Of a stretch of 29,947 nt of DNA, positions 23,581 through 29,947 are shown piece by piece. The DNA is from JAPOQD01 sp964620555 (GTDB lineage: Bacteria; Pseudomonadota; Gammaproteobacteria; Pseudomonadales; Halieaceae). Every line of letters begins with the position of its first letter. The first letter of the stretch is position 1. The position numbers and the translations under genes are program-made. The DNA lies in assembly GCA_964620555.1 (NCBI GenBank), contig CAZUGZ010000030.1, forward strand, positions 1 through 29,947, given 5' to 3'. The notes below the pieces were generated by a model, which had not been told where the DNA came from, made no database searches, and saw nothing but the letters and a program-made list of their open reading frames with translations.

Positions 23581-24512
23581 GAGTTTGCCCTGAGCGAGCG
23601 CTGGTACAGGGGCAGCAACTGGTCCAGCGGTTGTTGCGTGGTGCTGAGTTCCAGCACCGGGATGCCGAGCTTGCCGTACTCGTTTTTCAGTTGTTCGAGG
23701 CGTTGACGGTAGTCCTGCTGAAAGCGCTTGCGCAACGCCCGGTTGCCCGTAAACAGGGCAGCGCTGCGGCGACCGTCGGTGACTCGGTAGTGACCTGCCG
23801 CCGGCAATTCACTTTCCAGCGGGTCGGAGCAGTGCAGGGCGTTGATCTCCGTGTGGCGAGACAGGTGGTAGAGGTTGTCGCGGGCCCGCTCGCCCGTGGC
23901 GCCGCGGAAATCGCTGAGCAGGTACACTGAACTGCCGGGTCTGGCGATGCGGCGCAGTTCCACCAGCGCATTGCCGAACGACAGGTCGCTGGCAACCGCT
24001 GCCTCGGCGGGCAACTGCCGATTGCGCTGCACCAGCAGGTTGAGCAAGGTCAACATGGCGTGACGACTGCGTCTGGGGCGGACCTCCCGGTGTTGCCGGT
24101 CGCCGAACACCAGACCACCAACCTGGTCGCCCTGGGCCAGCGCCGCCCACCCCAGCAGCGCCGTCAGGTGGCAGGCCAGCACCGATTTGAAACGGTTGCG
24201 GCTACCGAAAAACATGCCGTTGCGCAGGTCGGTGACCAGCAGAACCGGCCGTTCCCGTTCCTCGCGGAATACCTTGGTGTGGGCGGTGCCGGTGCGGGCT
24301 GTGACCCGCCAGTCGATGCTGCGGATGTCATCGCCGGCCTGGTAGGCGCGGACTTCCTCGAAATCGATTCCCCGGCCCCGGAAGTTGGATTTGTTGGAGC
24401 CGCTGAGCAGGCTCAGGGCAGGATTGCGCCGCAACAGGTTGAGGCGCTGACCGTAATGCCGTTGTCCGATCAATTCGGGCAGCTCGCAGTACGCGCCCGG
24501 ACACTCCTTCAT
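23577..24512 (-). CDS. DUF58 protein of the MoxR-Bat operon
   Basis: A 311-residue DUF58 protein. The signature GRGIDFEEVRAYQAGDD, IRSIDWRVTARTGTAHTKVF is complete, followed by a VWA-like Rossmann fold (VLLVTDLRNGMFFGS, SVYLLSDFRGA). DUF58 proteins are thought to work with MoxR ATPases in assembling or activating protein complexes. I chose ATG 24512 (MKECPGAY), which overlaps the moxR stop as ATGA; a TTG five codons upstream is less likely. Confidence 0.92.
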   Translation of the reverse strand: MKECPGAYCELPELIGQRHYGQRLNLLRRNPALSLLSGSNKSNFRGRGIDFEEVRAYQAGDDIRSIDWRVTARTGTAHTKVFREERERPVLLVTDLRNGMFFGSRNRFKSVLACHLTALLGWAALAQGDQVGGLVFGDRQHREVRPRRSRHAMLTLLNLLVQRNRQLPAEAAVASDLSFGNALVELRRIARPGSSVYLLSDFRGATGERARDNLYHLSRHTEINALHCSDPLESELPAAGHYRVTDGRRSAALFTGNRALRKRFQQDYRQRLEQLKNEYGKLGIPVLELSTTQQPLDQLLPLYQRSLRANS

Positions 24513-25474
24513 GCGACCGGCACGCAACGCAACAGTTCGGCGATTGCCGAGTCACTGGTTATGCCATTGGCTTCGGCCTCGAAACTGAGGATGAGGCGGT
24601 GTCGCAGCACATCCGCCAGCACCGCCTGCACGTCATCCGGGGAGACGAACTCTGCCCCGCGCAGCCAGGCGTGGGCCCGGGCACAGCGGTCCAGGGCGAT
24701 GGTGGCACGAGGGCTGCCGCCGTATTCCAGCCATTGCTCCAGTTTGCTGGAATACCCGGCGGGTTTTCGCGTCGCCAGCACCAGCTCGACGATATAGCGT
24801 TCCACCGGCTCCGCCATGTACATGGCCAGTACCGCTTCCCGAGCGCTGAAAATGGCCTGTTCCGCGACCGGCTGCGGCGGCCCCGCCACGGCTTCGGCGC
24901 CGGCTTCGCGACGGCTCAGCCGGAGTATTTCCCGCTCCGCCGAGCGCTCCGGGTAGCCCACCTGTACGTGCAGCAGGAACCGGTCCAGTTGCGCCTCCGG
25001 CAGGGGATAGGTGCCCTCCTGCTCCAGCGGATTCTGGGTGGCCATGACCAGAAACAGCGCGGGCAGCGGGTAGGTCTGGAGACCCATGCTGACCTGGCGC
25101 TCACCCATGGCCTCCAGCAGTGCCGACTGCACCTTGGCGGGGGCGCGGTTGATCTCGTCGGCCAGGATCAGGTTGTGGAAAACGGGGCCCTGCTGGAACC
25201 GGAACTGCTCCTCCCGCGGACGGTAGATATCGGTACCGGTAACGTCGCTGGGCAGCAGATCCGGAGTGAATTGTATGCGCTGAAAACTGCCCTCGATGCC
25301 CGCTGCCAGCAACTTGATGGCGCGGGTCTTGGCCAGTCCCGGAGCGCCTTCCACCAACAGGTGGCCATCGGACAGCAGCGCCAGCAGCAGGCGTTGTACC
25401 AGGTGTTCCTGGCCGATGATTTGCTGGCTCAGCCAGTCTTTCAGGCCCTGCAGGGCGACTTGGTAGTGGTCCAC
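24509..25474 (-). CDS. moxR: MoxR family AAA+ ATPase
   Basis: A 321-residue AAA+ ATPase of the MoxR group. Walker A is GAPGLAKT, Walker B LILADEINRAPAKVQSALLEAM, then sensor 1 ATQNPLEQEGTYPLPEAQLDRF, and the C-terminal lid. The protein is expected to remodel or activate a partner through the VWA proteins encoded downstream. It starts with GTG 25474 (MDHYQVALQ) and is the first gene of the operon reaching to 18576, all genes of which overlap. Only 37 bases separate it from the divergent flavodoxin-like gene. Confidence 0.94.
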   Translation of the reverse strand: MDHYQVALQGLKDWLSQQIIGQEHLVQRLLLALLSDGHLLVEGAPGLAKTRAIKLLAAGIEGSFQRIQFTPDLLPSDVTGTDIYRPREEQFRFQQGPVFHNLILADEINRAPAKVQSALLEAMGERQVSMGLQTYPLPALFLVMATQNPLEQEGTYPLPEAQLDRFLLHVQVGYPERSAEREILRLSRREAGAEAVAGPPQPVAEQAIFSAREAVLAMYMAEPVERYIVELVLATRKPAGYSSKLEQWLEYGGSPRATIALDRCARAHAWLRGAEFVSPDDVQAVLADVLRHRLILSFEAEANGITSDSAIAELLRCVPVA

Positions 25475-25496
25475 CGGATGAAATATGCTGGTTGGT

Positions 25497-25505
25497 TGCT
25501 ATGAT
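25497..25505 (+). promoter_or_regulatory. Extended -10 in front of the flavodoxin-like gene
   Basis: TGC-TATGAT (25497-25505) is an extended -10 with five of six consensus bases. The expected start falls at or within a base or two of ATG 25512, which would give a leaderless mRNA. No clear -35 is present in the 37-base divergent spacer. Confidence 0.45.
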
Positions 25506-25511
25506 GGGGCT

Positions 25512-25973
25512 ATGGCGAAAAAGCAGTTGCTCATAGTATACCACTCGCAGAGCGGGGCAACCGCCCGGCTGGCGGCGGCGGTGCGCCGCGGTGTCCTGCA
25601 CGAGGAGGCAATCGGCCTGACCTGTTGTCGAGCCTGGGATGCGGGGCTGGCCGAGTTGCTGGCCTGCGATGCCCTGTTGCTCGGCTTTGCCGAAAACTCG
25701 GGCTCCGTTGCGGGAGCGATGAAGGATTTTCTGGATCGTTGCTACTACCCGATTCAGGACCGACAGCCAAGCAAGCCCTGTGCGCTGTTTGTCAGTACCG
25801 GCAATGACGGGCGCGGGGCGGTGGCGCAGGTACAGCGCATCTTGCGTGGCATGCCTTTGCACGAAGTGGCTGAACCGGTGATCTGCCGGGGGCCACCCGG
25901 GCAGAGGGCATTGCAGCGCTGTGAAGAATTGGGGCATACGCTGGCGGCGGGCACCGCCTTTGGCATCTATTAG
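25512..25973 (+). CDS. Flavodoxin-like / NAD(P)H-dependent FMN oxidoreductase
   Basis: A 153-residue Rossmann-like protein. LLIVYHSQSGATARLAAAV is the phosphate-binding loop for FMN (T/S-x-S/T-G-xT pattern), and LLLGFAENSGSVAGAMKDFLDRCYYP is the second flavin loop of the NADPH-dependent FMN reductase and WrbA-like group. It may reduce quinones or act as a small electron carrier. ATG 25512 (MAKKQ) is chosen because it sits right before the first beta-strand; ATG 25485 is possible but would overlap the promoter. It is upstream of, and same-strand with, the sterol reductase gene, with 169 bases between; a functional link as redox partner is only a possibility. Confidence 0.82.
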   Translation: MAKKQLLIVYHSQSGATARLAAAVRRGVLHEEAIGLTCCRAWDAGLAELLACDALLLGFAENSGSVAGAMKDFLDRCYYPIQDRQPSKPCALFVSTGNDGRGAVAQVQRILRGMPLHEVAEPVICRGPPGQRALQRCEELGHTLAAGTAFGIY

Positions 25974-26012
25974 CCGGCATCGTTCAGCACGGTTCGTTTC
26001 GCAACACCCGGC

Positions 26013-26041
26013 TTGACGACTTTTGGTGGCGCCGTTATCTT
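26013..26041 (+). promoter_or_regulatory. Sigma-70 promoter of the sterol reductase gene
   Basis: TTGACG (26013-26018) and TATCTT (26036-26041) with exactly 17 bases between. It lies about 100 bases before the gene start and shows the reductase is expressed separately from the flavodoxin-like gene. Confidence 0.55.
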
Positions 26042-26142
26042 TGGGTGCATCCGGCCCTGCACGTCGTTCGCAAGGGCGAATCCACCTGCGGACAGTCGGC
26101 AATCCGAGCCCTGACACTATCCAGGAGGCTGCTGAAACCGCC

Positions 26143-27234
26143 ATGTCCGAGTTGACCACTATGCAGGCAGTCGCTGCCTTCCTCACGCCGACGGCAATCT
26201 TCGCCATTCTCATCGTCCTGCACGCGCTGCTCCCGGCACTTCAGGTTGAGGGTCATCCACGCGTCGCACCGAGCCGGTACCGAATCAACGGTCTCGCAGT
26301 CTTCGTCGCCGCCCTCGTCATCTGGTGGTTGCAGTGGACCACCGCTCCGCTCGACTGGCTATGGCTGGCGAAGTGGCACGCCCTTGCCGGCGCGGTCGCC
26401 CTGAGCGTCGTGATCTCCGCCTGGATGGTGCTGCGCGCCCCCGCCGACGACCGCAGTCTGCTGGTCCAGTGGCTGGAAGGCCGTTCCCGGAACGTCCAGT
26501 TTGGCCGCGGCGTCGACGCCAAGATGTTCATGTACATATACGGTGGCATCTTCCTCGGGCTGAATGCCGCGTCGAGTGCCGCCTATCACTACGGCATATA
26601 CGGCCAGGCGGCGAATGTCGGCCTGCTCCTGCATTCGGCAATGTGGTTGTGGTTCGTGGCAGACTACTTTTGCTTCGAGCGCGTTCAATTGTTCACCTTC
26701 GACATCATCGAGGAGCGCCTCGGCCTGAAGCTCATCTTCGGCTGCTTCGCCCTCTATCCCTGCCTGTATCCGATCGCGCTCTGGGGAACCGCCGGTCTGC
26801 CGGCGCCGGACATCGACCCGGCGTGGAATGCGCTGTGGCTCGGGGGCTCGGCGGCGGTGTTTTTCGTCGGCTGGCTGATCACGCGTGGCGCCAACTTCCA
26901 GAAGTACGTGTTCAAGCGGTTCCCCGAGCGCCGCTTTCTCGGCTTCATCAGGCCGGTCACCATCAGCGACGGGGAGCACGAGATCCTCTGCAGCGGGTTC
27001 TGGAGCAAAGCCCGGCATATGAACTACACGGGAGAGATTCTGGAGGCGCTCGGCATGGCGCTGGCGCTCGGGCACTTCACCAACGCGTGGGCCTGGATCT
27101 ATTTCGTCTACCTGACTGTCTTCTTCATCGTCCGCGAGCGCATCGATGATGGTCGCTGCGCCGGCAAATATGGAGAACTGTGGACCGAATACCGGGGCCG
27201 AGCCCGCCATCGTCTGGTTCCGGGCATTTATTGA
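26143..27234 (+). CDS. ERG4/ERG24-family sterol reductase, 7-dehydrocholesterol-reductase-like
   Basis: A 363-residue, multi-pass membrane protein of the NADPH-dependent sterol C=C reductase family (PF01222). Landmarks: GRGVDAKMFMY (123-131); the membrane segment FVADYFCFERVQLFTFDII (171-189); RGANFQKYVFKRF (248-260); the NADPH-site motif SGFWSKARHMNYTGEI (284-299); and the ending RCAGKYGELWTEY with PGIY. In eukaryotic families, as I recall them, SGFWGVARHFNYVGDL and a PGI(F/Y) end mark Delta7 reductases (DHCR7, DWF5), while Delta14 and C24(28) enzymes end in PY(V/L)(Y/F), so Delta7 is favoured. About eight hydrophobic helices are visible. It is shorter than eukaryotic members (430-475). Start ATG 26143 has AGGAGG 14 bases upstream. 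Its last 7 bases overlap the end of the Rieske gene. Confidence 0.85.
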   Translation: MSELTTMQAVAAFLTPTAIFAILIVLHALLPALQVEGHPRVAPSRYRINGLAVFVAALVIWWLQWTTAPLDWLWLAKWHALAGAVALSVVISAWMVLRAPADDRSLLVQWLEGRSRNVQFGRGVDAKMFMYIYGGIFLGLNAASSAAYHYGIYGQAANVGLLLHSAMWLWFVADYFCFERVQLFTFDIIEERLGLKLIFGCFALYPCLYPIALWGTAGLPAPDIDPAWNALWLGGSAAVFFVGWLITRGANFQKYVFKRFPERRFLGFIRPVTISDGEHEILCSGFWSKARHMNYTGEILEALGMALALGHFTNAWAWIYFVYLTVFFIVRERIDDGRCAGKYGELWTEYRGRARHRLVPGIY

Positions 27235-28253
27235 GCCCTCGATACTCCCGCTTCCGGATAGAACTGCCGGCAATACCGGCGATACGCCCCGATGGGGCCG
27301 TCGGACCGGCATAGCTGGGGCTGCCGCAGATAGCGCTTCCGTGCCCAGATGACCACATCCTGCCGGACATCCCGTTTCTGTTGGGTAAGCAGAATCTCAT
27401 TCATCACACAGTGACGCAGCTTCACGGGAAGGAAGCCGAGGCCCATGATGAGCCGCCGGGGCCTGCGGATCTCCCGCACCTGGTTGGCCAGCACCAGGTG
27501 AATGCGCTCGCTGTCGACGGGCGTTGCCAGCACCCAGTACCTCGCGTGCAGGCCGATGGTCTTCTCGTGGATTTCGACGAAGGAGTAGCCCAGTCCATGG
27601 ACGTGAGTGACGGTTGAGACATCGTACCTCAGTTCGATGCCCGCGAATGTTCGAACGCGTTTGAAATCGAAACGGGACCGCAGGTACGCTCCCGAGACCG
27701 ATAGCGAACCGGTCGGAGTCACCTCGTCGTAGCCGTGTATGTAGGACAGGTGTCCGAAATCCACAGAGTTCTCTGCCATGTCCACGATGTGCCCCGGAAA
27801 CCGGAGGTGTCGAAATCCTACCTTGCACCACTCGGTCCCGGTGTGCGGCACATCCGGCAGCTGCCACTGCGAAGGCCGGCCGCCACTTCCCCACCAGGCG
27901 AAGACCATCCCCAGGATTTCCCTGGTCTCGTAGACCCTCAGCTTTTCGTTCCCGGTGGCAGGGCCGTCGGGAGTCGCGACACATTGACCGGTTGCATCGT
28001 ACACCCGCCCGTGCAGGGGGCATACCAGGCAGCCTTCGCGAATCCTGCCGCCGGCCGCAGGCCCCAGGGACGAACCCAGGTGCGGACAGGTGGCGCTGGC
28101 GACACAGATGCGTCCTCGCGGGTCGCACCAGACGACGATTTCCTCTCCCAGCCAGGTCCTGTGGATCAGTTTCTCCCGCTGAATCGACTCGCGATCTGCG
28201 ATGAAGTACCAGCCCTCGGCGAATGGGGGCAATTTGTCGATGAACCGTTCCAT
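27228..28253 (-). CDS. Rieske oxygenase of the KshA / DAF-36 (Neverland) steroid group
   Basis: A 341-residue Rieske non-heme iron oxygenase. The [2Fe-2S] ligands are C56-P-H58 (TCPHLGSSLG) and C78-P-L-H81 (CLVCPLHG). The mononuclear iron site is N162-xx-D165-xx-H168-xxxx-H173 (ENSVDFGHLSYIHG), with Asp299 (QDVVIW) as probable third ligand. The ending, with IWARKRYLRQPQL and a QFY close, matches the pattern D-V-x-I-W..K..P.L...Q-F-Y of 3-ketosteroid 9-alpha-hydroxylase (KshA) and cholesterol 7-desaturase (DAF-36/Neverland). There is no N-terminal membrane anchor. It needs an electron-donating reductase not seen here. ATG 28253 has GGGGGA in front; GTG 28283 is less likely. A steroid or sterol substrate is inferred. 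Confidence 0.85.
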   Translation of the reverse strand: MERFIDKLPPFAEGWYFIADRESIQREKLIHRTWLGEEIVVWCDPRGRICVASATCPHLGSSLGPAAGGRIREGCLVCPLHGRVYDATGQCVATPDGPATGNEKLRVYETREILGMVFAWWGSGGRPSQWQLPDVPHTGTEWCKVGFRHLRFPGHIVDMAENSVDFGHLSYIHGYDEVTPTGSLSVSGAYLRSRFDFKRVRTFAGIELRYDVSTVTHVHGLGYSFVEIHEKTIGLHARYWVLATPVDSERIHLVLANQVREIRRPRRLIMGLGFLPVKLRHCVMNEILLTQQKRDVRQDVVIWARKRYLRQPQLCRSDGPIGAYRRYCRQFYPEAGVSRAQ

Positions 28254-28368
28254 CCAGTTTCCCCCATCCCCGGGATCGAGCACGGCCAGCCCGACAACAT
28301 AGCGCCATCGGCGTTTCGCTTCAACCGGGTTCCGGGCCCACGCCGTTCGGGGATTCTGTGGCGCTCTC

Positions 28369-28377
28369 TGCTACAAT
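28369..28377 (+). promoter_or_regulatory. Extended -10 of the DUF1295 gene
   Basis: TGC-TACAAT (28369-28377), five of six -10 consensus bases with the TG extension, about 35 bases before ATG 28413. It lies in the 159-base region between the divergent Rieske and DUF1295 genes. No strong -35 is visible. Confidence 0.45.
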
Positions 28378-28412
28378 CCCAGCGTCGCCACAGCCGTGTG
28401 GAAGTGAAGCAG

Positions 28413-29252
28413 ATGCCTGGACTCGACCTGTTGAATCATCCCCTCTCCGGCCAGCCATTTGGCAGCGCCCTGGATCTTTGCCTGATCCTCGTGCTGCTGA
28501 TGTGGGTGGAGTCGCTGTTCTCCCGCAACTGTGCGTGGATGGATCGCATGTGGGCACTGTGTCCACCGGTGTACTGCCTGCTGGTGGTCGCAGGGAGCGA
28601 CTTCGAGGTGTTGCGCCTCAATCTCATGACGGCGCTGGTGTTCCTCTGGGGCGCCAGGCTCACCTGGAATTTCGTCCGCAAGGGCGGTTTCCGAAAAGGC
28701 GGCGAGGACTATCGCTGGGGCGTGGTGCGGGGGAGATTCAGCCCCCTGGGCTTCCAGTTGCTGAACGCCACCTTCATCGTGCCGGGCCAGATGCTGCTGG
28801 TGTGGCTGTTCACCTCGCCCATACACACGGCCTGGCTGTGGCGCGACCAGTCGCTCGGCTGGCTCGACTGGTTTTCCGTACTGCTGTTCCTGGTGTGTTT
28901 CGTCGGTGAGGTCATCAGCGACGAACAGATGTGGGCGTTCCAGCAGGACAAGAAACGCAGGCTCGCGGCCGGTGAGGAAGTCGCGCAGCATTTCATCGAC
29001 ACCGGACTGTTTCGTTACAGCCGCCATCCGGCCTATTTTTTCGAAATGGGGATGTGGATCGCGTTCTATCTCTTTGCCGTGTCGGCCTCGGGTCAATGGC
29101 TGCACTGGACCGGACTCGGCGTGGTGCTGCTCGTGGGGCAGTTCTTCGGCACCATACGCCTGACCGAGTCGATATCCGCGGAAAAGTACCCGGACTACCG
29201 GGAGTACCAGGCGCGGACGCCGATGCTGGTGCCCCTGCCGGGGCGACGGTAG
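28413..29252 (+). CDS. DUF1295 membrane protein, steroid 5-alpha-reductase-like
   Basis: A 279-residue membrane protein with about six hydrophobic helices. GGEDYRWGVVRGRF (96-109) is the signature early loop of DUF1295, and TGLFRYSRHPAYFFEMGMW (197-215) together with YPDYREYQARTPMLVPLP is the C-terminal NADPH-binding part shared by DUF1295, SRD5A steroid 5-alpha-reductases and related enzymes. It probably reduces a C=C bond next to a carbonyl in a lipid; a steroid is suggested by the neighbours but not shown. ATG 28413 has GGAAG upstream. The frame is open back to 27735, but that part is the antisense of the Rieske gene. It ends 23 bases before the convergent LysR gene. Confidence 0.85.
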   Translation: MPGLDLLNHPLSGQPFGSALDLCLILVLLMWVESLFSRNCAWMDRMWALCPPVYCLLVVAGSDFEVLRLNLMTALVFLWGARLTWNFVRKGGFRKGGEDYRWGVVRGRFSPLGFQLLNATFIVPGQMLLVWLFTSPIHTAWLWRDQSLGWLDWFSVLLFLVCFVGEVISDEQMWAFQQDKKRRLAAGEEVAQHFIDTGLFRYSRHPAYFFEMGMWIAFYLFAVSASGQWLHWTGLGVVLLVGQFFGTIRLTESISAEKYPDYREYQARTPMLVPLPGRR

Positions 29253-29275
29253 TAGAACTCGCCCCCGGCAGGTGT

Positions 29276-29947
29276 TCAATACAACTGTTCGATAAAGGCC
29301 CGCGCCGCATTGCTGAGGCTGCGCCGGCGATGATAGATGTAACCGAGTTCCCGCTGCGGGGTCGGTACCGGAACCGACAAGGTCAGCAGTGAGTCATCCA
29401 CCATGGAGCGCGGCAGCACGGTCCAGCCCAGCCCGGCCGAGGCCATCACCCGAATGGTTTCCAGGTAGTTGGTGGACATGGCAACGTTCAAACTGAGCTG
29501 CCGGCGATCAAAAATGCTCTTCACGATCTGGCCGGTATAGGTGTTCATGCCCGGCAGTATCACCGGCAGCCCGCTGAGCGTCTCCAGACTCACCCCGTGC
29601 TCGCCGGCCAGTGGATGGTCACGCGCCACCATAAAATCCAGTGGGTCGGGCCAGATGCTCTCGGCCACCAGCCCCGGGACCTGCTGCAGGGCAAGGGTCA
29701 CCACCGCCAGTTCAATTCTGCCCTGCATCACCTGCTCATGGGCCTGCTCCGAATCCATGAACGCCAGGTCCAGCTTGACCTCGGGGCAGCTTTGATTGAA
29801 CCGCCGCAGTACCGGCGCCAGCCGGTGCAATCCGATATGGTGACTGGTGCCCAGCAACAGGCGGCCGCCAATGTCGCCGGACAGGTCGCGGACCACCTGT
29901 TCGGCCTGCTGCAGGTGCTGGATAATCGAGCGGGCGTGAGGCAGCAG
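29276..29947 (-). CDS. LysR-family transcriptional regulator (partial, effector domain)
   Basis: The C-terminal ~223 residues of a LysR-type regulator; the N-terminal HTH lies beyond the right edge. The visible part starts in the linker helix (LLPHARSIIQHLQQAEQVVR), continues with GGRLLLGTSHHIGLHRLAPVL, the first strand of the periplasmic-binding-like effector domain, and includes GRIELAVVTL, PVILPG and the hinge MASAGLGWTVLPRSMV. It is convergent to the DUF1295 gene. It may or may not control the sterol locus; LysR genes more often control divergent neighbours, which here would be outside the window. Confidence 0.9.
   Translation of the reverse strand: MLPHARSIIQHLQQAEQVVRDLSGDIGGRLLLGTSHHIGLHRLAPVLRRFNQSCPEVKLDLAFMDSEQAHEQVMQGRIELAVVTLALQQVPGLVAESIWPDPLDFMVARDHPLAGEHGVSLETLSGLPVILPGMNTYTGQIVKSIFDRRQLSLNVAMSTNYLETIRVMASAGLGWTVLPRSMVDDSLLTLSVPVPTPQRELGYIYHRRRSLSNAARAFIEQLY

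Noticed and set aside
27735..28412. N-terminal extension of the DUF1295 protein by 226 codons
   Set aside because: The stretch is antisense to the conserved Rieske gene; DUF1295 proteins begin near MPGLD and a ribosome site precedes ATG 28413.
1..29947. CRISPR array, phage structural genes or a replication origin
   Set aside because: No regularly spaced repeats with unique spacers, phage morphogenesis motifs or DnaA-box clusters were noticed; the short GTTCCAC units are too few and too close for CRISPR.

Overview
The window is a scaffold piece (one run of exactly 100 Ns at 20502-20601) from a high-GC, Gram-negative bacterium, most likely a gammaproteobacterium of marine or aquatic type. Pointers are the MoxR/DUF58/DUF4381/VWA/BatD operon with a fused BatB-TPR protein, an NAD-dependent molybdenum formate dehydrogenase operon of the Fds type, the nadK-rhomboid-DUF2797 run, and a tRNA-Leu(CAG) with encoded CCA. 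The taxonomic guess is inference from gene content and memory of synteny, not from a search.

Left part, 1-8398: an accessory, decaying island. It holds an amidohydrolase, three toxin-antitoxin modules (Phd/RelE-like, HipBA, ParDE), two IS3-family transposase fragments, a truncated acyl-CoA dehydrogenase, an intact acyl-CoA ligase preceded by the stump of a ring-hydroxylating dioxygenase beta subunit, and short direct repeats of about 11 bp period. It ends at tRNA-Leu (8398-8484, minus). A 22-nt copy of the tRNA 3' end at 7384-7405 marks an old integration site. The ~1 kb between the copies carries parDE and a DUF6933-like gene that is cut off just before the tRNA.

Middle part, 8578-25973: conserved metabolism. 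fdhD-fdsG-fdsB-fdsA-fdsD (minus) encode a complete NAD-linked formate dehydrogenase and its sulfurtransferase. Then come a remnant of a luciferase-like oxidoreductase, a secreted membrane-dipeptidase-type zinc peptidase, NAD kinase, a rhomboid protease and a DUF2797 protein (plus). The tightly overlapping moxR-DUF58-DUF4381-batA-batB/C-batD operon follows on the minus strand, divergent from a small flavodoxin-like protein.

Right part, 26013-29947: the most interesting region. An ERG4/ERG24-family sterol reductase resembling 7-dehydrocholesterol reductase, a Rieske oxygenase of the KshA/DAF-36/Neverland type (tail-to-tail with the reductase, overlapping by 7 bp), and a DUF1295 steroid-5-alpha-reductase-like membrane protein lie next to each other, followed by a partial LysR regulator. 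No sterol biosynthesis gene (squalene epoxidase, oxidosqualene cyclase) is visible here. I infer a small locus for remodelling sterols or steroid-like lipids, possibly of external (eukaryotic) origin. This is the best candidate for an undescribed system in the window.
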